Shown here piece after piece: positions 54,230 through 64,000 of a DNA stretch of 64,000 bases. Location: positions 248,001 to 312,000 of the forward strand of contig JABYQU010000012.1 of the NCBI GenBank assembly GCA_022264855.1. Reading direction: 5' to 3'. Under the pieces are notes generated by a model that did no database searches, was not told the DNA's origin, and saw only the letters and a list, made by a program, of their open reading frames with translations. Position numbers and translations under genes: made by a program. Position 1 is the first letter of the stretch, and every line of letters starts with the position of its first letter. The stretch is from Lenzites betulinus. Taxonomy: Eukaryota > Basidiomycota > Agaricomycetes > Polyporales > Polyporaceae.

Positions 54230-55434
54230 GGCGAGGAGCAGGCAGCGAAGGAGGAGACGGAGGAAGTGGAGGTCGTCGCGCGCAAAAAACTGGGGCCCCA
54301 GGGCCTGATCTTTATATGCGCTCAGGCTGACGGGGAGCATGGTCGAGGATCCGGAGAGTGCAGCGTGCAACAGCGGCCTCGGCACCTGAACGACGCGACT
54401 GGACGCCCAGCCCGGGGATCCGAATCAGAAGGACGAGGAGGAGAGGTCAGGGGCGCGGGTCTACCAGACGCCGACGAGCAGCGTCCATCCCGGCCGCTAA
54501 CTGCGATTCGCTTACCGAGGATGAGTGCCATCATCCTTGCGTAAGTTGGCCTGACGCGCGGGGCCCCATGACCCCAGCCCCGCATCACCTGCTTCCCCAC
54601 ACCCGTCCCCGACCCCCGCCCATCCCTCCTCCAGCGAATGGCGCGCGAGATGGCCATGAGCGGCGATCCCGACGTCGCGCGTCGCGCGCCCCGCGTGAGA
54701 CAGGCACGCTCCCGCCCATCCCTGACGTCGGTGGCCCGCGCTCGCCCTCGTCTCGAGGAGCCCCGACGTCCCGCACACCTCGTAATTTGCGCTCGGACCG
54801 GCCCTCCTACCGCCGATGGTAACGGCGCGAATATTGAAACCGCCTCGGCACCGCTTCATTTGGGCGACGTCGCGATCAGCGCTCTTCTCGTCCTATCGAA
54901 GCATGTGCATCATGCGAAAGCCTGAGCTTGTGTGTGTAAATTCCGCAGCGAAGCAGGAACCATCGGAAGACGACTGAAACTTTGACCAACTCCTTGGACA
55001 GTTTCCTATCCGGTACATCATACTCGTTCGCGGATTCGGTACATACGTATGTACATTGACAATGACACCGGTACTGGGCCGGTCGACCTCTTGTTCGCCC
55101 GCTGTTCTCTCAAATCCATGTATGTTATACATCCCTTGAAACGCCGTTTTTGTCCCTCGATTCGGACGGTTGAACGACGCCTATGGTAGGTCTCTGCGAA
55201 AGGGAAGGAACAGCGGCTGAGGCCAGCGAGCATTTATGCTCCAGTTATAGACGTGTCTCGTCTTCGACGAACTAAGGGGGCATCCAAAAGTATGAGTTAA
55301 TAAATGCACAACATCCGGAGCTCGAGATGTCCACAGTCAGTACACCACCCGGCCGTATTACTCAAGATGATACTATACAACAGGCAACTTCAGCCATTTT
55401 CCTATAAGGATACACGCCCTCGTACACCTCTACC
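54230..55434. other. Intergenic, GH31 promoter side; nothing else recognised
   Basis: About 1.2 kb between the GH31 start and the 3' end of the next minus-strand gene. It would hold the GH31 promoter and 5' leader. Open frames at 54266-54860 are GC-driven and lack motifs. Confidence 0.4.
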
Positions 55435-58182
55435 TCATGCAGCACCGTCCAGCTCATACAAAAACACCGCCGCCATCCACGCCAGCACGATCTCCACCCG
55501 CGGCCCATGCAGCGGGATGTTGATGTTCAACGGCTTCTTCGCCCCGCCCGCCGCTCCGGTCGCGTTCACGTTCGCGCTCCCGGCGCCGCCGCCGCCGCTC
55601 TTTAGCCCCGCCTTCTCCGCCGCCGCCTGCTCCTCCTTTTCGCGCTGCCGCTTCTTGACGGGCGCGAGCAGGATGCGGGCCGCGTCCAGCGTGGCCGCGA
55701 GCTCTTCGCCCGGGCGGCCGTCCAGCGATGCGGACGAGGAGGACGGAGACGGGGGCACGTTCGGCCCGCAGGACGAGCTCGAGCTCGAGCCGTTCACGCC
55801 CCGCGACTGGTGCGCCGACCCCGACGCGGACGCGCCGTACGCATCGCTGTCGGATGTGGGGGACGTGGGGGACCGACGCGCCTCCTTCGCCTTTTGGGGG
55901 CGCATGGACGCGGACGCCTCGATCGCGAGCTGCTTCGAGTTCGTGCGGCTGAGGGAGTGCGGCTGGGTGCCGTTCCGCCAGCCGCCGGCGAGCCGCTCGA
56001 GGACCTCGACGAACTCCGCCTGGGCCATTGAGCGCGGCGGGAGGAAGACGGGGTAGCCCTCGAGCCCGTCAACGAGCGCGGCGGTGCGCGAGAACGCAGG
56101 GAGCAGCCCCTGGAAGTCGCCGAGCAGGAGGAAGCCGAGCAAGACGGAGTAGTGCGACTCGACGAGCAACGGGTGGTACGTCGTGAACATTGGGGGCGCG
56201 TCGGGCACGGGGGGCGGCGGGGACTGGCTCCCGGGGCGGAGCGACTCCGAGAGGAGGAACGCGTACTCGGTGCGCTGCGCGATGTCCGCGTCCGCGTAGC
56301 CCGGCGCGCTCTCGAGTGTGTCGAAGTGCGCGAGGAACTGGCGGTGGTCGCGCATGCTCTTCCGGACGATCGTGAGGATGTGCTCCCGGAAGGCGGGCTC
56401 GGCGAGTGCCGCGCGGTACGCATGCATCTTCTCGCCGTCGCTCTTCCCGAGCGGCCCGTCCGGGTTCCCGACCTCGACGCCGCCATATCGCCCGACATAG
56501 CACAGCCGCATCTCCGCACCGTCGACGGAGGCCATCTTGTGGATGCCCTCGAGCTGGAAGATCGCGTCCTCGATGAGGTAGACCGCGTGCTGGAGGTAAG
56601 CCGCGGCGCGTAGGAAGAGACACTGCGGCTCGATCGGCTCGGGCGCGTCGGGGAGAACAGACGGATGGAGCATAATCGACTCTCCGTCTGGTCCCTCGTA
56701 CGCGACCGCGTCCGTTCCCCCGTCGTTGGCGCTTGTCCCGCTGGGTGGCGCCTGGCCGTTCGACTTGCTGCCCCCGGCCTTCCCCTTCTTCTTTTTCGCA
56801 CCCTTGCCCCGTTGCTTGTCGCCTAGGTTCCCGTTGAAATGCACGTTGCGCGCTTTGCGCATCGCGCGCGCCTCCTTAAGGGCGTGCGTGAAATCTCGTG
56901 TGGCGAGTGCATACTCGTCGCGGAAACAGTGCACGATTCCGCGCGTGCGGTAGAATTCAAGCCGGTGAGGGTTTTGCGCTATAAGCTCATCAAGCAGCGC
57001 GGTGGATGTTGATTCGGCAAGCTGCCTAACACGCGCGAAGACGGGGTCAAGGATCGGACAACGCTATAGGAGACTGCACTGACCTGGAGGGTATCTTTTC
57101 GTGGAAAAAGTGGACATATCGTGCGTCGACGTCGCTGGGATCTGATGTAATAACACGTGTCAGCTTCTCTATGCGCGATAGACAGATGCAAGTTGGCCAT
57201 TACTTACCAAATTTGAGGACGCGCTCTGCAATGTCTTCGAAGACGCTCCCGCCTTGCATCACCATCACGCTCGACGCGATCTCATCTGTCTTGTAGGCAG
57301 CTGCCAGCTTCTGGACCGCCAGAGCCCGCAGGCGATGCACGCGCATGGCCGACATGGCGACATTCCTGCCATTCCCACTGTCGCCGAGCGGGTTGAGCCC
57401 GAGGGACTGCGCCGTTGCCCAAGCGCTCCCATTCATGCCGGGCCCTCCGCGTATCGAGCCAAGGGCTGCAGCGGAGAGCCCGGAGCTCGCGCGGACGGAT
57501 AGCTCGGCGGCTTCGTCTATTAGTCGCCGGATATGTGTGACGGAGCGGAATACGCCGGGGTCGATTGGAGGGGGCGTTGCCTTCCCTGGGCGCGGGGCAG
57601 GGAATGGAGGTGGCGGAGGCAATGCGGCGAATGTGTTTCTCGGGGAGTCGGGCGGGGAGTAGTTTCCGAGGCTCGCAAACCCGCGGTCACGCTGCCGCGG
57701 CTGAGGGGGTGGAGTATTCGAGGGTAGGGGAGGTAGTCTCGTGTCCGAGGCATGGAGTGTTGCAGGGTCAAGGTTGAGGATGAGGAGTGAATCGAGCAGC
57801 TCGAGCGGGAGTTGCAGCCATGGCCCCTGTGTGCCTGCGTAAGTCTGTAAAGTCGTAGAGAATTTCGTCGACGACGACGTACATGATATGAGCTGATATA
57901 TCGCCAGTGCTTGTTGCGACTTATGCAGAGCACCGGCGGGCGGTCGCGATCCGCGCCGGCTCCCTTCCCTCCCGCAGCAGAGTCTTTGGCCTTGGTACTC
58001 TTCTTCGTCTTCTTCTTTTTCTTCTTCTTGGACTCAGCCTGAGTCTCGGGGTCGTTCAGAGGGACGTCCGGCACATCCGGTGAGCTCGAGCGCGAGATGT
58101 GAGTGGACGGCGGAGTGGGTAGCATGTCTGACGCTATGGCGTCATGACAGTCGTCCGCGCAAGAGACTTGATTGTTCTTCAT
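55435..58182 (-). CDS. Conserved fungal protein of unknown function, helical-repeat (TPR-like), 855 aa
   Basis: Four exons: 58182-57883, 57826-57208, 57141-57084, 57025-55435, with introns of 56, 66 and 58 nt. ATG 58182 (MKNNQVSCADD) was chosen by position. The N-terminus carries a nine-residue Lys-rich run, then RPPVLCISRNKHWRYISSYH, which continues across the first intron as GPWLQLPLELLDSLL. A short exon encodes DPSDVDARYVHFFHEKIPS. The large exon starts RQLAESTSTALLDELI and has a TPR-like pair (HRLEFYRTRGIVHCFRDEYA, LATRDFTHALKEARAM), then PQCLFLRAAAYLQHAVYLIE and further helical repeats. A low-complexity Ser/Ala/Gly region and a hydrophobic end (IVLAWMAAVFLYELDG) follow. I do not recognise a named function; a scaffold role would be a guess. 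Confidence 0.72.
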
Positions 58183-58552
58183 GTGTTCTAGTGAGTGTAC
58201 AGATGCCCAGTGTGTGTGCGGAGGGAGGAGAAGAGACGAAGGATGCGGAGGATGGTTAGGCTGGAACACGGTCCGAGTTCCTCGCTCCGCCCACGCAAAT
58301 CGGGCAGGAAGTTATAACCGTGCACGTGTCTCGAACACCCATTCCTCCGTGTTTGGCAACTTCATCCACGAATGTCTCCAGAATGACCATCGACGCTCCA
58401 GCTCCAAAAGCCACATGAGACTTCCAAGTTACAGAACAGAAGCGTGGTTTAATACGTAGTATGCGTTGAGCGCCACAACATGTTGAACAAAACTGTAAAC
58501 AATCTCCACGATAAACTCTATTTCTAGTCGGGATGACCATTACACCATATCT
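58183..58552. other. Intergenic between the TPR-like gene and the membrane protein gene
   Basis: About 370 bases containing the promoter of the TPR-like gene and the 3' end of the next minus-strand gene. No coding signal. Confidence 0.4.
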
Positions 58553-59389
58553 TTATTGCGTACGATACTTCTTCGCATGTTCAACACGTATTCGGTCCGC
58601 GATAGCGAATAGATGTTTGCTGATCCTAGGCAACGCCACAAAGCCTGTGATGCCCACAAGCCCAAAGAGGAAAAGCAGGGTTGGCACGAGCGACGCCGGG
58701 ACGACTCCCAAATAGAGCGGCTCGACGATGACGATGCACGGCACAGGCTCTATCGTACGGTTCTGGTTCGAGGGCGAGGGTGTGAGGACGCCGTCGCTGA
58801 TGAGCCGAATTCTTGCGAACTTCGTCCGGGTGGAAGCCGTGTCGGAGGCGCCTCGAGGCGGGACGCCCTGTCCGTCGTACAATGCAGCGCCCAATGATTC
58901 TGGGGAGTACAGATCGATAAAGAAGTCTGTGGGATACTATGGGACATGTTGAGTGTGCGCCAACGATGCTTTAGAGTGGAGGACCTACCGACGTGGGCCA
59001 GGAGATTCTGAGCGTGAACCTCGAGTATGAGGACCAAGGCGATTTGTCCAAGTCCACGGCTAGCCATGCCTCGTGCGGACAGCGTCTTAAAGACTGTAAG
59101 CTGAGCGGTTCGCAGACCTCGCCAATCGAGGATCCAAGCGGCGCAGGTAGCACATGAAGGAGTGTTTGGTCATTGGTGGGGTTTAGACTGAGCCTATAGG
59201 TTATGTTAACACACAGAACTCTTCGCAAGTCAAAGACGTATCCCACCATTCCGACGCCCGGGGGATCGGTGTGTCTGGTCCAAATGAGGCTTCGAAGTTA
59301 ACAATCTCCGTGTTTGCTCGGACGCCGGGCAAGGACGCGGTGATCCCAAAGGCCAGGATTGACGCGATCAGCTCTCTTGGAAGTTGCAT
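58553..59389 (-). CDS. Small type I membrane protein with signal peptide (unknown; possibly PIG-X-like)
   Basis: Three exons: 59389-59238, 59187-58989, 58936-58553 (244 aa), with introns of 50 and 52 nt. The first donor (GTCTTT) is weak. Residues 1-25 form a signal peptide ending near PGVRANTEIVNF. The luminal region contains LLHVLPAPLGS, CPHEAWLAVDLDKSPWSSYS and FTLRISWP, then YPTDFFIDLYSP after the second intron. One transmembrane segment lies at about residues 195-220 (VPASLVPTLLFLFGLVGITG), with a short basic cytosolic tail. The layout, signal peptide then beta-rich lumen then one C-terminal span, resembles the ER mannosyltransferase cofactor PIG-X/Pbn1, but I cannot confirm that from the sequence. 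Confidence 0.62.
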
Positions 59390-59672
59390 CGTGGTTTAGC
59401 TACAGCGCTGAGCAAACGCGATTGCAGCGAAAGCGACAAGCATGCACGCCGCTGTTGCCAAACAAGTATGACGCAGAGCAGAGCGCCCACGATCCTGCTG
59501 ATCAGCGTAGCTCCCAAAAGAGCAAGTGTTTAGGTTGGACAGTCGCACCTGGCCCGTGCGCTGGAGCGGTCTGGTCAGCTGTCTCGGCCCCTCCCACACA
59601 CCTTATATACCCTCTGAACCGACGGGATATACCCAAACATCGTACTTGACTACCACTACATCCGCACTCACC
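59390..59672. promoter_or_regulatory. Divergent promoter between membrane protein (-) and 114-aa protein (+)
   Basis: 283 bases separate the two start codons. A TATATA box at 59604-59609 lies about 64 bases before the plus-strand ATG. Confidence 0.5.
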
Positions 59673-60161
59673 ATGGTAGACGCACTCGCTCAGCACGCCC
59701 CGGCTAGTGAGTATCATGCAGGTACTCGGGCGTACTACGCATGCCTCTGAGCACATGTCCCGCATTACAGTGAAAGTCGGCGGACGGAGGCTTTCGGTAA
59801 CCTCCAAGCCCAAGCCGGCTGTGGCACATGTGTATGTATCTGCGATACAGCGCCCATGGGGACCTCGGTTTACAAAGCGCCTTTACACAGCGAGGCTCAA
59901 AGTGCAAGCCCTGAGCACGACACCCCGGTTGACTACCCGCGTCCCGCACCACCAGGGGAACAGCAACAACACAAGGATGACGATGAGGTGCCCAGGAGGA
60001 AGCAGGGCAGTGGAGGGGACGACCACGAGCGGAGGATCCAAGAGAGCCTGTATCGCAAAGCCGAACACAACCGACCAACGAAGGAGTTTGTGGGATCCTC
60101 GAAGACTGTTGGAGCAGGCGGCAGGATCAGCCAGCCCGCAGGGAAGAGCCTCGCGATGTGA
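59673..60161 (+). CDS. Small conserved hypothetical protein (114 aa)
   Basis: Two exons, 59673-59706 and 59851-60161, separated by a 144-nt intron (GTGAGT...ATACAG). An extra internal exon in that intron is possible but would break the phase as I read it. The start is in an ACCATGG context. The protein is hydrophilic: a short head, VYKAPLHSEAQSASPEH, a Pro/Gln/Asp stretch, ERRIQESLYRKAEHNRPTKE, and a Gly-rich end, VGAGGRISQPAGKSLAM. The sharp composition and sensible splice signals argue for a real gene. I know similar short unannotated proteins in mushrooms but no function. Confidence 0.6.
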
Positions 60162-60398
60162 AACTGATTATTCTCAAGAACCATTCCATCCCCAAGTGTA
60201 CGAGTAGGACGTCTCCCAAATTCTGCCTTGTATCATTACCTGTAATATCTCATCACTGAGCAAGCTTCTTGACCAGACCGATATTGTGTGACATGCGTGG
60301 ACCGAAGCTGCATAGATTACTTCGTCATGTGGGCATGTGCATGGATGCGATGCAAGTGGAAAGCGAGAGTACAGATGGAAAGTCACACAATACAGCAT

Positions 60399-61406
60399 CT
60401 ACGCAGTCTTCGCCTTCTTGCCCCGAGTCTTCTTCGGAGGGGCAGGCTTCTTTTCCTTCTTCGCAACCAGAAGGGCGGAAACGCGCGCGAGGGCAGCCTA
60501 TAGGGGATCTCTGGTCAGTACAATTCACAACAGAACTATGAGAAGAGTGGGGGAGACGCGAAAAGAAAATAACGATAACTATGATGGAATATGTAAGTGC
60601 CAAAGAGTCGGGCAAACCGCGGCGAGTGTCGAACGGGACCCGATAGCGACATGGCGCGTATCCAGAGGAGATTTGATCGGTCTCCAACCGGATCAAGTAA
60701 TTTTGCACTTCATGTCCACACCTCACTTTCGTATGGCCTTGCGGCAGTCCAGTGGGCTCTAGATGGTGCTGATCGAAAAGCAAAGATCGTCGTACGGGAA
60801 TAGCAAGATAACAAAGAGAACGAAGGGCATATTTTTCCCGCAGGAGGGAAAGATGGGGCAAAAATCGATGAAGGGAAAGTACACTCACAGCGCGGAGGTC
60901 AGGGCGGTAGCCGCGCTTGGCGAGCTTAGCAGTCACACCGGCCGCGCGACGGGGGCCTGACCGAGGGCGGACAGAGATGGTAGAGACCGCGGGGTGGACC
61001 GCACGGGGCGACGCTGCCTTCTTGCGATAGGCAACCTGGACACCAGACTCGGTCTCCTTGACCGTAATCGTCTGCGGGGAGAATGGGCGCTTAGCATACG
61101 AACAATATACGACAATATACGCTAATGTCGACACGTACCTTCTCGTTGGCGAGGCCCGAGTACTTCCACGAGTGGATGTTCGTGAGGTTGCCCTAATTCA
61201 CAAGGAGATTAATCCTCAACGTCAAATAAATAGACCATCTTGTACTTACGGGCTCCTTGGAGAAGATCGGACCCTCTTCTACGCGCTTAACGGCGTAAGA
61301 GTTGTTCTTCTGCACATCCAGCAATCATGTCAGCCAGGAGAGGCAGGCTGGAGCATATCTGAGGGCGACGAACGCGAAGAAGCAGCCATTGGAGATCGGA
61401 GGACAT
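60399..61406 (-). CDS. RPL28: 60S ribosomal protein eL28
   Basis: Five exons: 61406-61374, 61309-61250, 61192-61139, 61071-60889, 60497-60399 (142 aa, the usual eL28 length). The protein starts MSSDLQWLLLR, continues KNNSYAVKRVEEGPIFSKEP, GNLTNIHSWKYSGLANEK, TITVKETESGVQVAYRKKA and KLAKRGYRPDLRA, and ends in a Lys-rich tail (KKEKKPAPPKKTRGKKAKTA). It is a component of the large cytosolic ribosomal subunit. Introns 1-3 are 64, 57 and 67 nt; intron 4 (60498-60888) is 391 nt, far out of line with the rest of the window. Several short exons at the 5' end are typical of fungal ribosomal protein genes. It is divergent from the Sec14-like gene. Confidence 0.93.
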
Positions 61407-61716
61407 CTTGAGGACGGGTGCTGCCTAACTTTTGGTGAGGGCGGGAACGTTGGCGGTGGTGGCTGAGAGGAACTGTGTAGTAACAAACACGCACAAACAT
61501 GTCTTAAGGTTCTGGTGCTGACCCTAACCTTCGAGGAGTACCAACCTCCGAGGAATGACGGGCCGGTGCCGGAGTATACGATCGGCATATGTTATAGACG
61601 CCCGTCGGTTGCTCTCGGACTCGGAGAACATCCGGGAGTCCGAGTCTGCCGAATTATCATTTCAATCGGGCGACTTTTCGTCGACGTTGATTCGGTGTGA
61701 TTGCGCAAAGCCCACG
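61407..61716. promoter_or_regulatory. Divergent promoter between eL28 (-) and Sec14-like gene (+)
   Basis: 310 bases between start codons. No clear TATA box. Holds both promoters and 5' leaders. Confidence 0.45.
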
Positions 61717-63189
61717 ATGGCGAAGACCCAGCAAATCCTGACGACCCCGGCCCCAGGCACCACAGTGCCTACGTACTCATACACCAACGATCAGAAAGAC
61801 AAACTACGAGCTCTACGTGAGGTGCGCACCCTGTAGCTTCCACTCCAGCGCCTCCAGAGGACCCCGAGCAGCCCGGCTAAATCCGCGCTATTTACGCACC
61901 AGTACGCGAATACCGAATTGCTGCCAGACTCGGACCCGTATCATCCATGGGAGCTGCGATGGCTCAACAGGCCCGATACCATGCCCCGCTACATGCGGGC
62001 CGCGAAATGGAACTTGGAGGATGCAAAGAAGCGGCTAAAGGGCACGATAGAGTGGCGGCGCGATTACAAGCCTGACCTAATCCCCCCGGACGAGGTACGT
62101 CTCAAACATATTCAAAACGTCGATGGTCGTGACGTCAACTGTCCCCGGCGGTCTAGGTCCAAATCGAGAGCGAGACGGGAAAGATGTGAGCATGCATTCC
62201 ACTCTTGCATGAACACCGCCACCAACAGTCAAACGTCTCGCTACTAGTATCATCAACGGCTTCGACAATGACGGCAGGCCAATAATATACATGCGTCCAG
62301 GCCTCGAAAACACCGAGACTAGCCCTCGACAACTCCGACACCTTGTGTGGTGCCTGTAAGTCGCCGTCGTGTGCAGTGTGTTCATGCAGACTTACGGGCG
62401 TTGACTCGGAAGGGAACGGGCCAAGGATCTCATGCCACCCGGCCAGGAGTCGGTCACAATTATCATCGACTACAAGAGCACCACCCTCAGAACGAGTCCT
62501 TCCGTTTCTGTGGGGCGCAAAGTGAGTCTTCAAGTGCTATGTTTGCTTAATGATGTCAGCAGCTTACGTGTATTCCGCGTGGTCAGGTAGTACACCTCTT
62601 GCAAAACCATTATGTCGAGACACTCGGCCGGGGAATAATCATCAACCTCCCCTTCCTTCTAAGCTTCTTCTTCAAGGGCATATCACCATTTCTGGACCCA
62701 ATCACTCGAGAAAAGGTCAGTTTGTTGTCCAACTAGTTACTTGAAGTTCTTACTGACGTGGTGCCTAAGATGCGGTTTAACCCCGACCTGCTTGAGCTGG
62801 TGCCAAAGGAACATTTGGACGCCGAGTTTGGCGGCGACTTCGAGTATCAGTTCGAGCGCAAGAGCTACTGGGAGCAGATCGTTTCGTATGCATTGAATAG
62901 CGGCCTCGATTCAGACCTCACTTCATTAACTGCGTTCACAGGGTCTGCAAGATTGCGCCAGACGGCACTCGAGTGGACGACCATCCTGTGCCGTCTACTA
63001 ATGCGCCTACAGATACTTCCAGTACAGTGGTATCGCTTCCCGTCGAGTCATTGGTGGACGCCGACATGATTGCGTATGTTGCATTTATTGTATATCATCT
63101 AACCTGCTGTTATTGACGATCGCAGAAGTCGAGAGCAAGCTACAGAAGCTCCCTCTCAGATCCCTGAAGCGGTAGCCGTCCTTGCGTGA
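61717..63189 (+). CDS. Sec14-like CRAL-TRIO lipid-binding protein (327 aa)
   Basis: Nine exons: 61717-61821, 61903-62094, 62157-62185, 62248-62355, 62413-62521, 62587-62715, 62770-62885, 62942-63073, 63126-63189, with introns of 52-81 nt. The N-terminal CRAL-TRIO-N region has LRWLNRPDTMPRYMRAAKWN and LKGTIEWRRDY. The lipid-binding core runs from GKIIINGFDNDGRPIIYMRP through ESVTIIIDYK, VVHLLQNHYVETLGRGIIIN and LPFLLSFFFKGISPFLDPIT to EFGGDFEYQF. After intron 7 it ends VCKIAPDGTRVDDHPVPST and a Ser/Ala/Pro tail. The family exchanges phosphatidylinositol and phosphatidylcholine between membranes; this subgroup also includes the yeast Sfh-type proteins. ATG 61717 fits the first coding exon. The short third exon (29 nt) rests on phase and conserved residues. 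Confidence 0.9.
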
Positions 63190-64000
63190 TGTTTGTCAAG
63201 CTGCATCGTTCCCTGCATCGAGAGGGTCATAGTAGAGGTTCAGTACCCGCATACCACATACCAGACGTAACAGTACAGAACCCCCTCCACCCGTCCACCG
63301 AACCATTCTCAGAGACTCTCACATCTTCGATTATCTATGTTGTTGTCACCACCACATATCTAACGCACTATGTATCGCTGCTACGTATTTTTACAAACAA
63401 AAGGAGATTACCGCTCCAATGTATCAGCGTTTCCGCAGAGACGCATACACATCCCTTATGTAACAAAGTCCTAACCTACCTACTTACGAGTCCGACCAAA
63501 GTCCGGCCTCCTTTCTTAGTGCGAAACTCTACAGTCTGCTCAGGATTGTACAAACAAGTTATACTGGTATGCACGTATTACATGAAATCACTACTAGTCA
63601 TGAATCTTATTACTGGGTGAAGCTCCCTCAGGCTGACATCTTTTACAGGATGCACAATGAGACCGGCTAGGAACAGCTAGGAGCCTGTACATACGGCACT
63701 GAGTGCTGAGTGCTGAGCCCCGTAGAAATCTGGAGTTCTAACACTACATTAAAATGCCTCATCAGCGTTATGGCATGATGCCTCAGTAGCAAATACTGTT
63801 TAGGAGCGTGGACGACGTAGGTCGTTTGACCGATGCTCCGTGTGATATAGTCACTATCAGTCTCGGAGCACCTGACGAAGCAGTCAAGTTGAAGTTTGCA
63901 TGAAGGTAACAAGCTGAAGATACTTCGCCGAATGCAAGCCTCCGCGTCCGCGTTTTTATTGCTACGAGTGCCCATTCTGGCATAGGGCAGGCTAGGGGGA
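63190..64000. other. 3' flank of Sec14-like gene; nothing recognised
   Basis: About 800 bases with AT-richer composition than the coding block. Open frames on both strands are short, without motifs or splice partners. It may contain the 3' untranslated region of the Sec14-like gene. Confidence 0.4.

Noticed and set aside
1..64000. tRNA or rRNA genes
   Set aside because: I looked for B-box-like GGTTCGANNCC with a matching A box and for acceptor pairing and found no convincing tRNA; no rRNA-like sequence was recognised.

Overview
The window looks like a basidiomycete (Agaricomycetes) nuclear genome. It has spliceosomal genes with many 45-65 nt GT...AG introns, a GC-rich coding style, a CigA-like/O-fucosyltransferase-like gene of a type I know from mushroom genomes, and several Ty3/gypsy chromoviruses. 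There are two zones. Bases 1-29100 are a retrotransposon nest with almost no host coding capacity. Bases 29455-63190 are a compact host gene block interrupted by one further retrotransposon.

Retrotransposon zone. Element A (1-16515, 5' end outside the window) is a Ty3 element whose integrase zinc finger was split by element B (LTRs 5253-5617 and 12228-12592, TSD ATAGG). Downstream lies a dispersed repeat (16516-17090), then element C (LTRs 17427-17722 and 27478-27773, TSD TGACG), then a second copy of the same dispersed repeat (28110-29106). Element E (minus strand, LTRs 38508-38922 and 47653-48067, TSD AGTGT) sits in the host block and keeps an uninterrupted 2434-codon Gag-Pol. All four elements carry a chromodomain-like C-terminus on integrase and all four carry extra coding sequence between integrase and the 3' LTR. 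They differ in how Gag and Pol are joined: one in-frame stop (A and C), a possible -1 slip (B), or one continuous frame (E).

Host block, left to right: a CigA-like type II membrane protein (-), an FGD-type RhoGEF with DH, PH and FYVE domains (-), mitochondrial ribosomal protein uS15m (-), a wrecked UDP-glucose 4-epimerase relic (-), element E, nucleolar GTPase NOG2 (+), a secreted GH31 alpha-glucosidase (-), a long unassigned helical-repeat protein (-), a small single-pass membrane protein (-), a 114-residue conserved-looking protein (+), ribosomal protein eL28 (-) and a Sec14/CRAL-TRIO protein (+). I resolved exon boundaries for these genes by reading splice signals and reading phase. Every model closes on a whole number of codons.

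The most unusual signal is that element C, from LTR to LTR and through its coding regions, is packed with short perfect inverted repeats (stems of 7-12 bp, loops of 2-10 nt), far more densely than elements A, B or E appear to be by eye. Other leads are the env-position ORFs shared by all four elements, two overlapping membrane peptides plus a zinc-knuckle protein in element B, a 698-nt AUG-free leader with an in-frame open extension upstream of the element B Gag, and stop-codon or slippery contexts at the Gag/Pol junctions.
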